Assembly (NCBI RefSeq): GCF_030852425.1
Contig: NZ_NSDM01000013.1
Location: 186,001-250,000, forward strand
Reading direction: 5' to 3'
Length of the DNA stretch: 64,000 nucleotides
Origin: Saccharothrix longispora
GTDB lineage: Bacteria; Actinomycetota; Actinomycetes; Mycobacteriales; Pseudonocardiaceae
In this document: positions 1 to 8,569 of the stretch, in pieces
Layout of the letters: each line of letters begins with the position of its first letter
How positions within the stretch are numbered: position 1 is the first letter of the stretch
Translations under genes and position numbers: made by a program
Notes under the pieces: model-generated
The model's database searches: none
Told to the model about the DNA's origin: nothing
The model's input: the letters and a program-made list of their open reading frames with translations, nothing else

Positions 1-816
1 GTCGTAGCCGACCACGGACACGTCGCGCGGCACGTTGAGCCCCTGGCGGCGCACGGCGCGCACGGCGCCCAGGGCCAGCGGGTCCGAGGCGCACAGGACC
101 GCCGTGACGCCGCGGTGGAGCAGGCGGGTCGTCGCGGCCTGGCCGCCTTCGAGGGAGAACATGGCGTGCTCCTCGAACAGCTCCACGCCCGCCGCCGCCG
201 CGCAGGCGGTCAGCGCGGTCAGCTTGCGCCGGGACGGCATGTGGTCGGTCGGGCCGAGCACCGCGCCGATCCGCACGTGCCCGAGCGCGACCAGGTGCCC
301 GAACGCCTGCTCGACGGCCACCGCGTCGTCGCACGACACGCGCGGGAAGCCGAGGTCGTCGATCGCGGCGTTCACCAGCACGGCGGGCAGCTTGCGGCGC
401 GTCATCTGGCGGTAGTGCTCGTGCGAGGCGGCGGCCTGCGCGTACTGGCCGCCCGCGAACACCACGCCCGACACGTGCTGCTCGAACAGCAGCTCCAGGT
501 AGTCCGCCTCGGTCACGCCGCCGGCCGTCCGGGTGCACAGCACCGGGGTGAACCCGCGCTGCGCCAGGGCGTTGCCGACCACGTCGGCGAACGCGGGGAA
601 GATCGGGTTCTGGAGCTCCGGCAGCACCAGGCCGACGAGCCGCGCGCGTTCGCCGCGCAACTGGGTGGGCCGTTCGTACCCGAGCACGTCGAGGGCGGTC
701 AGCACCGCCGACCGCGTCGCGTCGGACACGCCGGGCTTGCCGTTGAGGACACGGCTGACCGTCGCCTCGCTCACACCGACCTTCGCGGCCACCTCGGCCA
801 ACCGCCGTTGCGTCAT
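1..816 (-). CDS. LacI-family transcriptional regulator, C-terminus cut by window edge
   Basis: A DNA-binding repressor or activator of the LacI/PurR family. The 272 visible residues begin MTQRRLAEVAAKVGVSEATV, the classic LacI helix-turn-helix, with the hinge at SRVLNGKPGVS. A periplasmic-binding-protein-like effector domain follows: GLVLPELQNPIFP near residue 65, a sugar-binding core, and ALGAVRAVRRQGLNVPRDVS leading into VGYD at the edge. The ATG at 816 fits because it is followed directly by the HTH. Roughly 60 to 70 residues should be missing relative to a 330-340 residue family member. The target cannot be told, because the downstream genes are outside the window. The gene is divergent from the lipoprotein at 964. 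Confidence 0.93.
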   Translation of the reverse strand, partial: MTQRRLAEVAAKVGVSEATVSRVLNGKPGVSDATRSAVLTALDVLGYERPTQLRGERARLVGLVLPELQNPIFPAFADVVGNALAQRGFTPVLCTRTAGGVTEADYLELLFEQHVSGVVFAGGQYAQAAASHEHYRQMTRRKLPAVLVNAAIDDLGFPRVSCDDAVAVEQAFGHLVALGHVRIGAVLGPTDHMPSRRKLTALTACAAAAGVELFEEHAMFSLEGGQAATTRLLHRGVTAVLCASDPLALGAVRAVRRQGLNVPRDVSVVGYD

Positions 817-963
817 GGAGCAACTGTACGGCAGGATTTTCACCCTGCTTGCGCCGGCTTGCACTCGTTTGCGAGCGATTCGACAGGGGCGACCACGGCG
901 GGGCCTCACCCGGTTGTCGCGCTTCCGGCCACCACCGGGTGGTCCGTGGGGTACAAATCCCCT

Positions 964-1521
964 GTGAAGCGGTGGGTGGTGGCAGTGGTGGCGCTGGCAG
1001 GTCCGATCCTGGCCGGCTGCGGCACGCCGGTGGAGGGCAGGGCCGTGCCGGCCCCGCGGTCCTCGACCGCGGGGGCCTCCCCCGACCTGGTCCGGTGGAT
1101 GAACAACTACTGCGGCGTGGCGAACTACCTGATCGCCTCGGGCGGCGTGCAGTTCCCGCAGCCGGAGGGGGACCCCGCCGCGCTCAAGAAGGCGTTCTCC
1201 GACTCGCTGGGCCGGGTGGAGGACGTGCTGGAGGTCGCGCTGCACGACCTGGACGAGCTGACGCCCGCGCCGCAGCCCGCCGCGGACACCGCCGTCGAGG
1301 TCATCGCCGGGCCGCTGGGCCGGGCGCGGGACAAGTTCGTCTCGGCGAAGTCGACCGTGGACGGCGCGCCCGAGCTGACCGCGGACGTGTTCTCCTCCGT
1401 CATGCAGGACCTGACCGAGGCGGTCACCGTGATGAACGAAGCCGTGGAGAAGCTGGACGTCGTGTCGCTGCCCGACGAGTTCAAGGACGCGGGCGAGCAG
1501 GCCGAGAACTGCGCGAGCTGA
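964..1521 (+). CDS. Putative lipoprotein of unknown function
   Basis: A 185-residue exported protein. The GTG start gives MKRWVVAVVALAGPILAGCG, a basic n-region, a hydrophobic core and a lipobox (L-A-G-C) with the lipidated Cys at residue 19. Residues 20-40 are a Pro/Ser-rich spacer. The rest is predicted helical, with one conserved-looking pair of cysteines (NYCGVANY and the C-terminal AENCAS) that may form a disulfide outside the membrane. I do not recognise a named family; it resembles the many small helical lipoproteins of actinomycetes. It is divergent from the LacI gene and separate from the lanthipeptide genes, with a short hairpin (1644-1660) after it. Confidence 0.82.
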   Translation: MKRWVVAVVALAGPILAGCGTPVEGRAVPAPRSSTAGASPDLVRWMNNYCGVANYLIASGGVQFPQPEGDPAALKKAFSDSLGRVEDVLEVALHDLDELTPAPQPAADTAVEVIAGPLGRARDKFVSAKSTVDGAPELTADVFSSVMQDLTEAVTVMNEAVEKLDVVSLPDEFKDAGEQAENCAS

Positions 1522-1575
1522 CCCGCCGCGCGGCGCCCGCCCCGCCGCGTCCGCCGGTCGGCCGGACCCTCACCG

Positions 1576-4500
1576 GTGCGGGTGACCTGCGACGACGCCT
1601 TTTCCGCATTGGTGCGGAGACGACCGGCCGCCGCCCGCAAATCTGGGGGCGACGCCCCCATGTGCGACGGGTTCGCGCATGACAACTTTGGCCGCGTGTT
1701 CCCCTCCGCCGTAGACCGACCCCCCGCCGAGTGGTGGCTCAGCGGCGTCCGCGGGAGCACCCACGAGCTGGTCGTCCCCCGTGGACGGCCCTCATGGGCC
1801 GCGTTCGTGGAACGCGCCACCGCGACCGCGGCCCGTGCAGACTTCCCCGGCGGCGACTGGGCCGGGGCGTTCGCCGCCGCCCTGCGCCCGCTGGTCCGCG
1901 AGGCGCTCCGCCGCGACCCGCGCCTCGACGACGCCTTCGCCCGCGACCTGGGCGCGCGGCTCGCCCGGGTCGCCGCCCGCACGCTGGTGCTGGAGCTGAA
2001 CCTGGCGCGGGTCGCCGGCCGGCTCTCCGGGGACACCCCGCAGGCCCGGTTCGCCGACTTCGCGCGCACCGTGGACCTGCGCGCGCTGTTCGCCAAGTAC
2101 CCCGTGCTCGCGAGGCTGCTCGGCCAGACCTGCCTCCAGGCGGTGGCGTCGCACGTCGAACTGCTCGACCGGTTCGCCCGGGACCGGCGCGAGATCGTGC
2201 GCGCCCTGCTCGGCGGCCGCGACCCCGGTCCCGTCGCGCGCGTCGAGACCGGCCGGGGCGACCCGCACGCGCGGGGCCGCTCGGTGGCCGTGCTGACCTT
2301 CGCCGACGGCCGCCGGGTCGTCTACAAGCCCCGCCCGGTCGCGCTGCACGTCGCGTTCACCGACCTGCTCGCGTGGTTCGACGGGCACACCGACCTGGGG
2401 CTGCGGGTGCCGCGCGCGGTGGCGCGGCCCACGCACGGCTGGCTGGAGTTCGTCGAGCACGCGGCGTGCGCCGACGAGGCCGGCGTCGGGCGGTTCTACC
2501 ACCGGCTGGGCGGGCTGATCGCCCTGCTGTACGCGGTGGACGGCACGGACATGCACTACGAGAACCTGGTCGCGGCGGGCGACCGGCCGGTGCTGGTGGA
2601 CGTGGAGACGCTGTTCCACCCGACCGTCGACACCACCGCGGACCCGGCGGCGCGCGCGCTGGCCCGGTCGGTGCACCGCACGGCCGTGCTGCCCAGCGTG
2701 CTGCTCGGCGAGCACGGCGCGCTGGACGTCGGCGGCACGGGCGGCGACCGCGAGCGGTACGCGGCCGACGGCGTGGCCTGGCTGCACCCCGGCACCGACC
2801 GGATGCGCCTGGTCCGCAGGCCCGCACCCGCGCCGACCGCGCACAACCGGCCCGTGGTGGACGGCGAGGAGGCCGAGGCCGCCGACTACCGGGACGCGCT
2901 GCTGGCCGGGTTCCGGATCGGCTACGACGCCCTCGCCGACCACCGCGCCGAGCTGCTCGGGAGCGGCGGCGAGGCCGGTCTGCTGGCCCGGTTCGCCGAC
3001 CTTCCGGTGCGGTTCGTGCCGCGGATGACCCAGCTGTACGCGACGCTGCTCGACGAGTCCACCCACCCGGACGCGCTGCGCGGCGCCGATGCCCGCGACG
3101 ACGCCCTCGACGTGCTGTGGGACGACTCGGCCGACCAGGAGGTGCTGCGCGCCCTCGTGCCGCACGAGCGGGCGGACCTGTGGGCGGGCGACGTGCCGCT
3201 GTTCACCACGCGGCCGGGCAGCCGCGACGTGTGGACCTCGACGGGGCAGCGGCTGCCGGACCTGCTGCCGGTGCCGGGCCTGGCCGCCGCGACGGCGAAG
3301 GTCGCCGCGCTGGACGAGGTGGACCGGCACGACCAGCAGTGGCTGATCAGCGCCGCCCTGGCGAGCCGGCCGCGCCCGGTGGAGCACCGCACCGGGCCGG
3401 GCGTGCCCGCGCCGGTGGAACCGGGCATCCCCGACCAGCAGCGGCTGCTGGTGGCCGCGTGCGGCATCGCCGACCAGGTGCTGGCGCAGGCCGCCGCCGA
3501 CGACGGGCGGGTCAACTGGGTCGGGCTGGAGCTGGTGGACGACCGGCACTGGGCGGTGTCCGCCATGGGCGCGGGGCTGTCCAACGGCTACACCGGCGTC
3601 GCCCTGTTCCTCGCCCAGTTGGGCGCGCTGACCGGCGCGGACCGCTACACCGCGTTCGCCCGCGACGCGCTCGCCCCGCTGCCCGGCCTGCTGGCCGCGT
3701 TCGCCGAGGACGCCGAGCCGGCGGTCGCGGTGGGCAGCGGCGGGATGCACGGCCTGGGCGGTGTCTGCTACGCCCTGGCGCGGCTCGCGAACCTGCTCGA
3801 CGACCCCGACATCACCGACTGGCTGCGCACCGCGCTGACCGTGGCGGCGACCGTCGAGCGGATCGGCGAGGACCCGGCGAACCTGGTCGAGGGCTGGGCG
3901 GGCGGGCTGGCCGCGATGCTGTCGGTGCGGGCGGAGAGCGGGCTGCCGGAGGCCGCGCCGCTGGCCCGCGCCTACGCCGACCGGCTGCTCGCCGCGTCCC
4001 CCGGCGGCGACGGCTTCGCCCGCGGCCGGGCCGGGGTCGGCTGGGCGCTGCTGCGCTACGCGCGGGCGACCGGCGACCAGCGCCACGGCGTGGCCGGGCG
4101 GGCGAACCTGCGCGCCGACCACGCGCTGCGCCAGCGGCTGCTGGACGTGACGGAGGCCGACCACAGCTGGTGCTCCGGCCTGTCCGGCGCGGTGCTCGCG
4201 CACGCCGCGCACCCCGGCCAGCCGGTCGACACGCACACCCTGCACCTGGACCGCTGCCTCAACGCCCTCGCCGTGCACGAACCGCTGCGCGACCTGAGCC
4301 TGTGCCACGGCGAGCTGGGCGTGCTGGAGTCGCTGACCTCGCTCGCCGAGCAGGGGCACGCGCTGGCCGCGGCCGCGCGGACCCGGCGCGCCGGCCTCGT
4401 GCTCGGCGTGCTCGACCAGTACGGGGCGCACTGCGGCACGCCGGGCGGCGTACCGTCTGCCGGGCTGCTGACCGGCCTCTCCGGAATCGGCTACGGGTTG

Positions 4501-4590
4501 CTCCGGCTGGGCTTCCCCGACCGGGTGCCGTCCGTGCTGCTGCTCGACACCCTGCGAACCACACACACCCCCGAGGAGAACACCCGATGA
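1576..4590 (+). CDS. lanM: Class II lanthipeptide synthetase LanM
   Basis: A bifunctional enzyme that would phosphorylate and dehydrate Ser/Thr of a precursor peptide and then add Cys thiols to form lanthionines, in the cytoplasm. The N-terminal half is the DUF4135 dehydratase domain: FADGRRVVYKPRP, GTDMHYENLVAAG and VLVDVETLFHP match the lipid-kinase-like active site. The C-terminal LanC cyclase domain starts near residue 625 (GLSNGYTGVALF, GGMHGLGGVCYAL) and keeps the zinc ligands in SWCSGLSG (Cys866) and LCHGELG (Cys910, His911), numbered from 1576. Total length 1004 residues is normal. The start is uncertain: 1576, ATG 1660 (just after a 7-bp hairpin) and GTG 1696 are all in frame and none has a strong Shine-Dalgarno. 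The stop overlaps the next start as ATGA, so the two genes should be translated together. Confidence 0.93.
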   Translation: MRVTCDDAFSALVRRRPAAARKSGGDAPMCDGFAHDNFGRVFPSAVDRPPAEWWLSGVRGSTHELVVPRGRPSWAAFVERATATAARADFPGGDWAGAFAAALRPLVREALRRDPRLDDAFARDLGARLARVAARTLVLELNLARVAGRLSGDTPQARFADFARTVDLRALFAKYPVLARLLGQTCLQAVASHVELLDRFARDRREIVRALLGGRDPGPVARVETGRGDPHARGRSVAVLTFADGRRVVYKPRPVALHVAFTDLLAWFDGHTDLGLRVPRAVARPTHGWLEFVEHAACADEAGVGRFYHRLGGLIALLYAVDGTDMHYENLVAAGDRPVLVDVETLFHPTVDTTADPAARALARSVHRTAVLPSVLLGEHGALDVGGTGGDRERYAADGVAWLHPGTDRMRLVRRPAPAPTAHNRPVVDGEEAEAADYRDALLAGFRIGYDALADHRAELLGSGGEAGLLARFADLPVRFVPRMTQLYATLLDESTHPDALRGADARDDALDVLWDDSADQEVLRALVPHERADLWAGDVPLFTTRPGSRDVWTSTGQRLPDLLPVPGLAAATAKVAALDEVDRHDQQWLISAALASRPRPVEHRTGPGVPAPVEPGIPDQQRLLVAACGIADQVLAQAAADDGRVNWVGLELVDDRHWAVSAMGAGLSNGYTGVALFLAQLGALTGADRYTAFARDALAPLPGLLAAFAEDAEPAVAVGSGGMHGLGGVCYALARLANLLDDPDITDWLRTALTVAATVERIGEDPANLVEGWAGGLAAMLSVRAESGLPEAAPLARAYADRLLAASPGGDGFARGRAGVGWALLRYARATGDQRHGVAGRANLRADHALRQRLLDVTEADHSWCSGLSGAVLAHAAHPGQPVDTHTLHLDRCLNALAVHEPLRDLSLCHGELGVLESLTSLAEQGHALAAAARTRRAGLVLGVLDQYGAHCGTPGGVPSAGLLTGLSGIGYGLLRLGFPDRVPSVLLLDTLRTTHTPEENTR

Positions 4591-4796
4591 GCGACGCCAC
4601 CCCCGCCGAGGTCACCACCTGGAGCGAAGACCAGGACGGCGACCACCCCGCCGGCGAGATGGCGCTGACCCGCAAGACCAAGGCGGGTGCGCGCGCCCGC
4701 GCGCTGGCCGGCCTGACCCTGGCCGTCGGCGCGTACGCGGTGGTCGCCGCCGCGGCGGGCAGCCAGACCGTGAGCGCGCCCGGCATGCCGTGCTGA
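4587..4796 (+). CDS. lanA: Candidate lanthipeptide precursor (LanA), 69 residues
   Basis: A small peptide whose ATG overlaps the lanM stop (ATGA), which makes it the prime substrate candidate for that enzyme. It has an acidic N-terminus (MSDATPAEVTTWSEDQDGDH), a basic patch (LTRKTKAGARARA), a hydrophobic Ala/Val-rich stretch about 20 residues long, then a short tail AGSQTVSAPGMPC ending in its only cysteine. One Cys with Thr/Ser five to ten residues upstream could form one lanthionine or methyllanthionine ring. AAAAG before SQ could be a GA/AG-type leader cleavage site. The hydrophobic stretch just before the core is unusual: it could be a membrane anchor instead, in which case the peptide might stay membrane-bound. 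No LanT transporter or dedicated protease lies nearby. The assignment rests on gene position and the Ser/Thr-Cys tail. Confidence 0.72.
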   Translation: MSDATPAEVTTWSEDQDGDHPAGEMALTRKTKAGARARALAGLTLAVGAYAVVAAAAGSQTVSAPGMPC

Positions 4797-4819
4797 CCGC
4801 CTAGCGGTCCGGATCGCCG

Positions 4820-4852
4820 AACTGCCCGCCCGCACTGGGGGTGCGGGCAGTT
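4820..4852 (+). terminator. Hairpin terminator after the lanthipeptide cassette
   Basis: Perfect 10-bp arms AACTGCCCGC and GCGGGCAGTT separated by 13 nt, followed by TTT. It lies 24 nt after the precursor stop and before the LAL regulator, so it likely ends the lanM-lanA transcript. Confidence 0.65.
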
Positions 4853-4888
4853 TGGCGTGCGGTCGATCAGCTTGGCTAAGGTCGGGAC

Positions 4889-7816
4889 ATGCACACCCGC
4901 GCGCCGGTCGTGGTCGGCCGCGACGAAGAGGTCCGCGTCCTCCAGCAGGTGCTGGCCGACGCCGAGGCGCGTCGCGGTCGTGCCGTGTTCCTCGTCGGGG
5001 AGCCGGGCATCGGGAAGACCCGGTTGGCGCGCTTCGCCGCCGCCGGCGCGTTCGACCGCGGGATGCGGGTGCTCCGCGGGCGCGGCAGCACCATCGGGCC
5101 GATCGTGCCGTTCCGGCCGCTGGCCGAGGCGCTGATGTCCTTGTTGCGCGCGGGTGACGGCCCGGACCTGCGCGAACTCGGCCCCTACCAGTCGGCGCTG
5201 GGGCGGTTGGTGCCCGAGTGGGGTGTCGAGGAGCAGCGGCAGGTGCCCTCGGTGGTGGTGCTCGCCGAGGCGGTGCTGCGGCTGCTGGCCGTGGTCGGCC
5301 GGGACCGGCCGTGCCTGCTGGTGCTGGAGGACCTGCACGACGCGGACGCCGAGACGATGGCCGTCGTCGACTACCTGGTGGACAACCTGGACCAGGTGCC
5401 CGCCGCGCTGCTGGTGACCACCCGCGCGGACCCCGGGCCGACGCTCGACGTGGTGCGCCTGGCCGCGCAGCGGGAAGCCGGCGTGCTGCTGGAGCTGGGC
5501 CGGTTGGACGAGCGCCAGGTGCGCCGGATGGTGGCGCTGTGCCTGGAGGTCGACGACCGCCGCGTGCCCGACGAGGTCGTCGAGCGGGTGTGGGCGGACA
5601 GCGCGGGCAACCCGTTCGTGGTCGAGGAGATCCTGCACGGCCTGGTCAACGGCAACCTGCTGGTGCGCGGCCCCGGTGGGTGGCAGGTGCTGGGCGAGCT
5701 GCGCATCGGCGTGCCGTCCGCGCTGGTGCGGTCGATCGCGCACCGCACCGACCGGCTCGGCCCGCAGGGCCGCGAGCTGCTGTCGGCCGCCGCGGTGCTG
5801 GGGCACCGGTTCCCGCTGTCGGTGCTGCGCGTGGTAATCGGCATGGACGACCGGACCATGCTGTCGCACCTGCACGCGGGGGTGGCGGCGCAGCTCGTGA
5901 CGCCGGACGAGCCCGTGCCCGACTGGTACGCGTTCCGGCACCCGATGACGGCCGAGGCGCTGCTCGCCCAACTGCCGCCGCCGCACCGGGCGGAGCTGGC
6001 CCGGCGGACGGCGGACGCCGTGCGGCGGCTGCACCCGGACCTGCCCGGCGAGTGGTGCGCGCTGGTGGCGTCGCTGCGGCTGGACGCCGGGCAGACCGCC
6101 GAGGCGGGCGCGCTGCTGGCCGAGGCGGGCAGGCGCGCGCTGGCCGACGGCGCCGCCGGGTCCGCGGTGCGGCTGCTGGACCACGCGCACCGGCTGCTGG
6201 CCAGCGGGGTGGACGTGTCGGTCCGCGCCGAGGTGCTGGACTCGCTGCTGCCCGCGCTGGCCGAGGCGGGCCAGTTCGAGCGGGCGTTCGCGCTGGTCGA
6301 CGCGGTGGCCGAGCTGAGCGCCGCGGGCCTGGACCGGGGGCGGCGGGCCGACCTGCACGCCAGGCTCGCGATGGTCGCCAACACCGCCGGCCGGTGGACC
6401 GACGCCATCGGGCACGTGGGGACGGCGCGCACCCTGCTCGGCGCGGACGTGGACGACGAGCGCGAGGCGCGGCTCGACGCGCTGGCCGCCTACACCACGA
6501 TGCACCTGGACGAGCCGAACCGGATCGAGGCCACCGAGTTCCTGGCCCGGCGCGCGGTCGACGCGGCGGAGCGGGTGCCGCTGCCCGAGGTGGGCTGCGA
6601 GGCGTGGCAGCTGCTGGGCGTGCTGGCGCGGGAGCGGGACCTGGGCGAGGCGGCCGAGTGCTTCGGCCGGGCGCGGGCGCTGGCCGAGGAGCACGGGCTG
6701 ACCATCCCGCGGGTCCACTCGGTGGTCCGGCAGGCGAGCCTGGCGTGGCTGGCCGACGGGTCGCCGGCCGAGCTGGCCGAGGCGCGCGAGGAGGCGCTGC
6801 GGGTCGGCGCGATCAACCTGGCGTACAACGTGGACTGCATCCTCGGGCTGGACATGGTGCTGCGCGGGCACTACGACGAGGCGGCGGACCGACTGGCCCG
6901 GATCGCCGCGGACACCCGCCGGCTCCAGCTCAAGCACCTGACGCTGTACGTGCTGATGGCGCAGGCGACCGCGGCGGCGCACCAGGGCAGGCGGGCCGAG
7001 ATGGACGCCGCGATCGAGGCGTTCGACCGGGTGGGCGGGGTCGGCTCGCAGGAGCGACCGCTGTGCTTCGGGTTGGCGCGGGCGTTCTGCGCGCTGCTGG
7101 AGGAGGACCGGGCGGCGGCCGGTCAGGACCTGGCGCGCGCGATGGCGCACGAGGCGGAGACGCCGACGGTGTACCACCTGTCCGGCCGGCACGGGATGCG
7201 GTTGCTGCTGGGCGCGCTGTCCGGCGAGCTGGACCTGGACGGGTACCGCGCGGTGACGCGGTCGGCCGCGGCCGGGATGCGGTGGAACCGGGTGTTCGCC
7301 CGGTTCGCGCTGGCCGTGCTGCTGGGCCGGGCGGGGCGCGAGGCGGAGGCGGCGCGGGCGGTGCGCGAGGCCCGCGAGGCGGCGTCGACCTTCCCGCTGG
7401 CCCGGAACCTGGGGCTGCGCCTGGTCGCCGAGGGCGCGGTGGCCGACGGCTGGGGCGAGCCCGTGGCGTGGCTGCGGACCGCCGAGGAGTACTTCCACCA
7501 GGCCGGTCACGCGGCGGTGGCCAGCGCGTGCCGCGGGCTGCTGCGCCAGGTGGGCGCGTCGGTGCCGCAGCGCCGCACCGGCACCGACCGGGTGCCCCGC
7601 GTGCTGCGCGCGCTGGGCGTGACGGTGCGCGAGTTCGAGGTGCTGGAGCTGCTGGCGGGCCGGTTGGGCAACAAGGCCATCGCGACCCGGCTGCACATCT
7701 CGCCGCGCACGGTGGAGAAGCACGTGGCGAGCCTGATCACGAAGACCTCGCAGCGGGACCGCGAGGCGCTCAGCTGCTTCGCGGCGTCCCTCGGACCCGC
7801 CGACCGGCCCTGGTGA
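4889..7816 (+). CDS. LuxR-family regulator of the large ATP-binding (LAL) type
   Basis: A 975-residue transcriptional regulator. The N-terminal AAA/NACHT-like ATPase has a Walker A (GEPGIGKTRL, residues 37-46) and a Walker B-like LLVLEDLHDAD. The middle is a long helical, TPR-like sensor region. The C-terminal LuxR helix-turn-helix is clear (LTVREFEVLELLAGRLGNKA, then IATRLHISPRTVEKHV). LAL proteins commonly activate secondary-metabolite clusters, so control of the neighbouring lanM-lanA pair is plausible but unproven; a terminator separates them. The ATG at 4889 starts the domain with no upstream in-frame alternative of note. Length matches the family norm of 900-1000 residues. Confidence 0.92.
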   Translation: MHTRAPVVVGRDEEVRVLQQVLADAEARRGRAVFLVGEPGIGKTRLARFAAAGAFDRGMRVLRGRGSTIGPIVPFRPLAEALMSLLRAGDGPDLRELGPYQSALGRLVPEWGVEEQRQVPSVVVLAEAVLRLLAVVGRDRPCLLVLEDLHDADAETMAVVDYLVDNLDQVPAALLVTTRADPGPTLDVVRLAAQREAGVLLELGRLDERQVRRMVALCLEVDDRRVPDEVVERVWADSAGNPFVVEEILHGLVNGNLLVRGPGGWQVLGELRIGVPSALVRSIAHRTDRLGPQGRELLSAAAVLGHRFPLSVLRVVIGMDDRTMLSHLHAGVAAQLVTPDEPVPDWYAFRHPMTAEALLAQLPPPHRAELARRTADAVRRLHPDLPGEWCALVASLRLDAGQTAEAGALLAEAGRRALADGAAGSAVRLLDHAHRLLASGVDVSVRAEVLDSLLPALAEAGQFERAFALVDAVAELSAAGLDRGRRADLHARLAMVANTAGRWTDAIGHVGTARTLLGADVDDEREARLDALAAYTTMHLDEPNRIEATEFLARRAVDAAERVPLPEVGCEAWQLLGVLARERDLGEAAECFGRARALAEEHGLTIPRVHSVVRQASLAWLADGSPAELAEAREEALRVGAINLAYNVDCILGLDMVLRGHYDEAADRLARIAADTRRLQLKHLTLYVLMAQATAAAHQGRRAEMDAAIEAFDRVGGVGSQERPLCFGLARAFCALLEEDRAAAGQDLARAMAHEAETPTVYHLSGRHGMRLLLGALSGELDLDGYRAVTRSAAAGMRWNRVFARFALAVLLGRAGREAEAARAVREAREAASTFPLARNLGLRLVAEGAVADGWGEPVAWLRTAEEYFHQAGHAAVASACRGLLRQVGASVPQRRTGTDRVPRVLRALGVTVREFEVLELLAGRLGNKAIATRLHISPRTVEKHVASLITKTSQRDREALSCFAASLGPADRPW

Positions 7817-7846
7817 CCGCCGCACCGCTGCGCTAGACCTGTGCCG

Positions 7847-8554
7847 GTGAAGACTCTCGCAGCGGCAGCGCTCCTGCTCGGCACCCTGCTCACCGGCGGG
7901 GTCGCCCACGCCGCGCCCGGCGCCGAACCCGGCACGACCCCCGGTCCCTGCGGTTACGCGGCGACGCCGGACGACCCGGCCGCGCGCCCGGTGCCCCTGC
8001 CGCCGGACCCGCGCCGCACCCCCGACCGGGGCCACCCCGTCGTGCTGCTCGCGACGAACCAGGGCCCGGTGCCGCTGGTCCTCGACCGGGCGCAGGCCCC
8101 GTGCACCACCCAGAGCTTCCTGCACCTGGTGCGCGAGCACTTCCACGACCGCACGACGTGCCACCGGCTGACCGCCTACCCGACGTTGAAGGTGCTCCAG
8201 TGCGGCGACCCGTCGGGAACCGGGGAGGGCGGCCCCGGCTACCGCTACCGGGACGAGCTGCCCACCTCGCTGCCGCCCGCGCCGAACGACCCGACCGGTG
8301 AGCGCCGCACCTACCCGCGCGGCACGCTCGCGATGGCCAACGCGGGTCCCGACACCAACGGCAGCCAGTTCTTCCTGGTCACGGCCGACTCGGTGCTGCG
8401 GCCGAACTACACGGTCTTCGGGCGGGTCACCGACGCGGGCCTGGCCACCCTGGACCGCGTCGCGGCGGGCGGCGTCGCGCCGAACCCGGACAGCGAGCTG
8501 GACGGCCGCCCCGCGCTGCGCACGGACATCCGCCTGGCGCTGCGCCTGCTGTGA
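7847..8554 (+). CDS. Secreted cyclophilin-type peptidyl-prolyl isomerase
   Basis: A 235-residue protein with a signal peptide (GTG at 7847 gives MKTLAAAALLLGTLLTGGVA, cleavage near AHA-AP). The cyclophilin fold is visible in NQGPVPLVLDRAQAP, FHDRTTCHRL, GTGEGGPGYRYRDELP, the catalytic-core GTLAMANAGPDTNGSQFFLV and FGRVTDAGLATLDRV. The usual HRV active-site start is HRLTAYPTLKVLQCGDP here. It would catalyse prolyl cis-trans isomerisation of secreted proteins outside the membrane. A GTG at 7841 two codons upstream is an alternative start. It is converging on the lipoprotein gene at 8570. Confidence 0.92.
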   Translation: MKTLAAAALLLGTLLTGGVAHAAPGAEPGTTPGPCGYAATPDDPAARPVPLPPDPRRTPDRGHPVVLLATNQGPVPLVLDRAQAPCTTQSFLHLVREHFHDRTTCHRLTAYPTLKVLQCGDPSGTGEGGPGYRYRDELPTSLPPAPNDPTGERRTYPRGTLAMANAGPDTNGSQFFLVTADSVLRPNYTVFGRVTDAGLATLDRVAAGGVAPNPDSELDGRPALRTDIRLALRLL

Positions 8555-8569
8555 CGGCTCGCGGGCGGG

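Noticed and set aside
831..890. LacI-type operator upstream of the first LacI gene
   Set aside because: CTCG-TTTG-CGAG and a TTGC-rich patch are present, but the symmetry is too short to support.
1644..1660. Hairpin TGGGGGC-GAC-GCCCCCA as terminator of the lipoprotein gene
   Set aside because: It lies inside the longest lanM frame and directly before a possible start, so its role cannot be separated.
1792..4566. A 924-codon open frame on the minus strand antisense to lanM
   Set aside because: It is a shadow of the G+C-rich third positions of lanM: Arg/Gly/Val/His-rich, no family and no start signal.
4259..8164. A 1301-codon minus-strand frame across the lanA, LAL and cyclophilin genes
   Set aside because: It runs antisense through three good genes with composition bias only; no protein family is visible.
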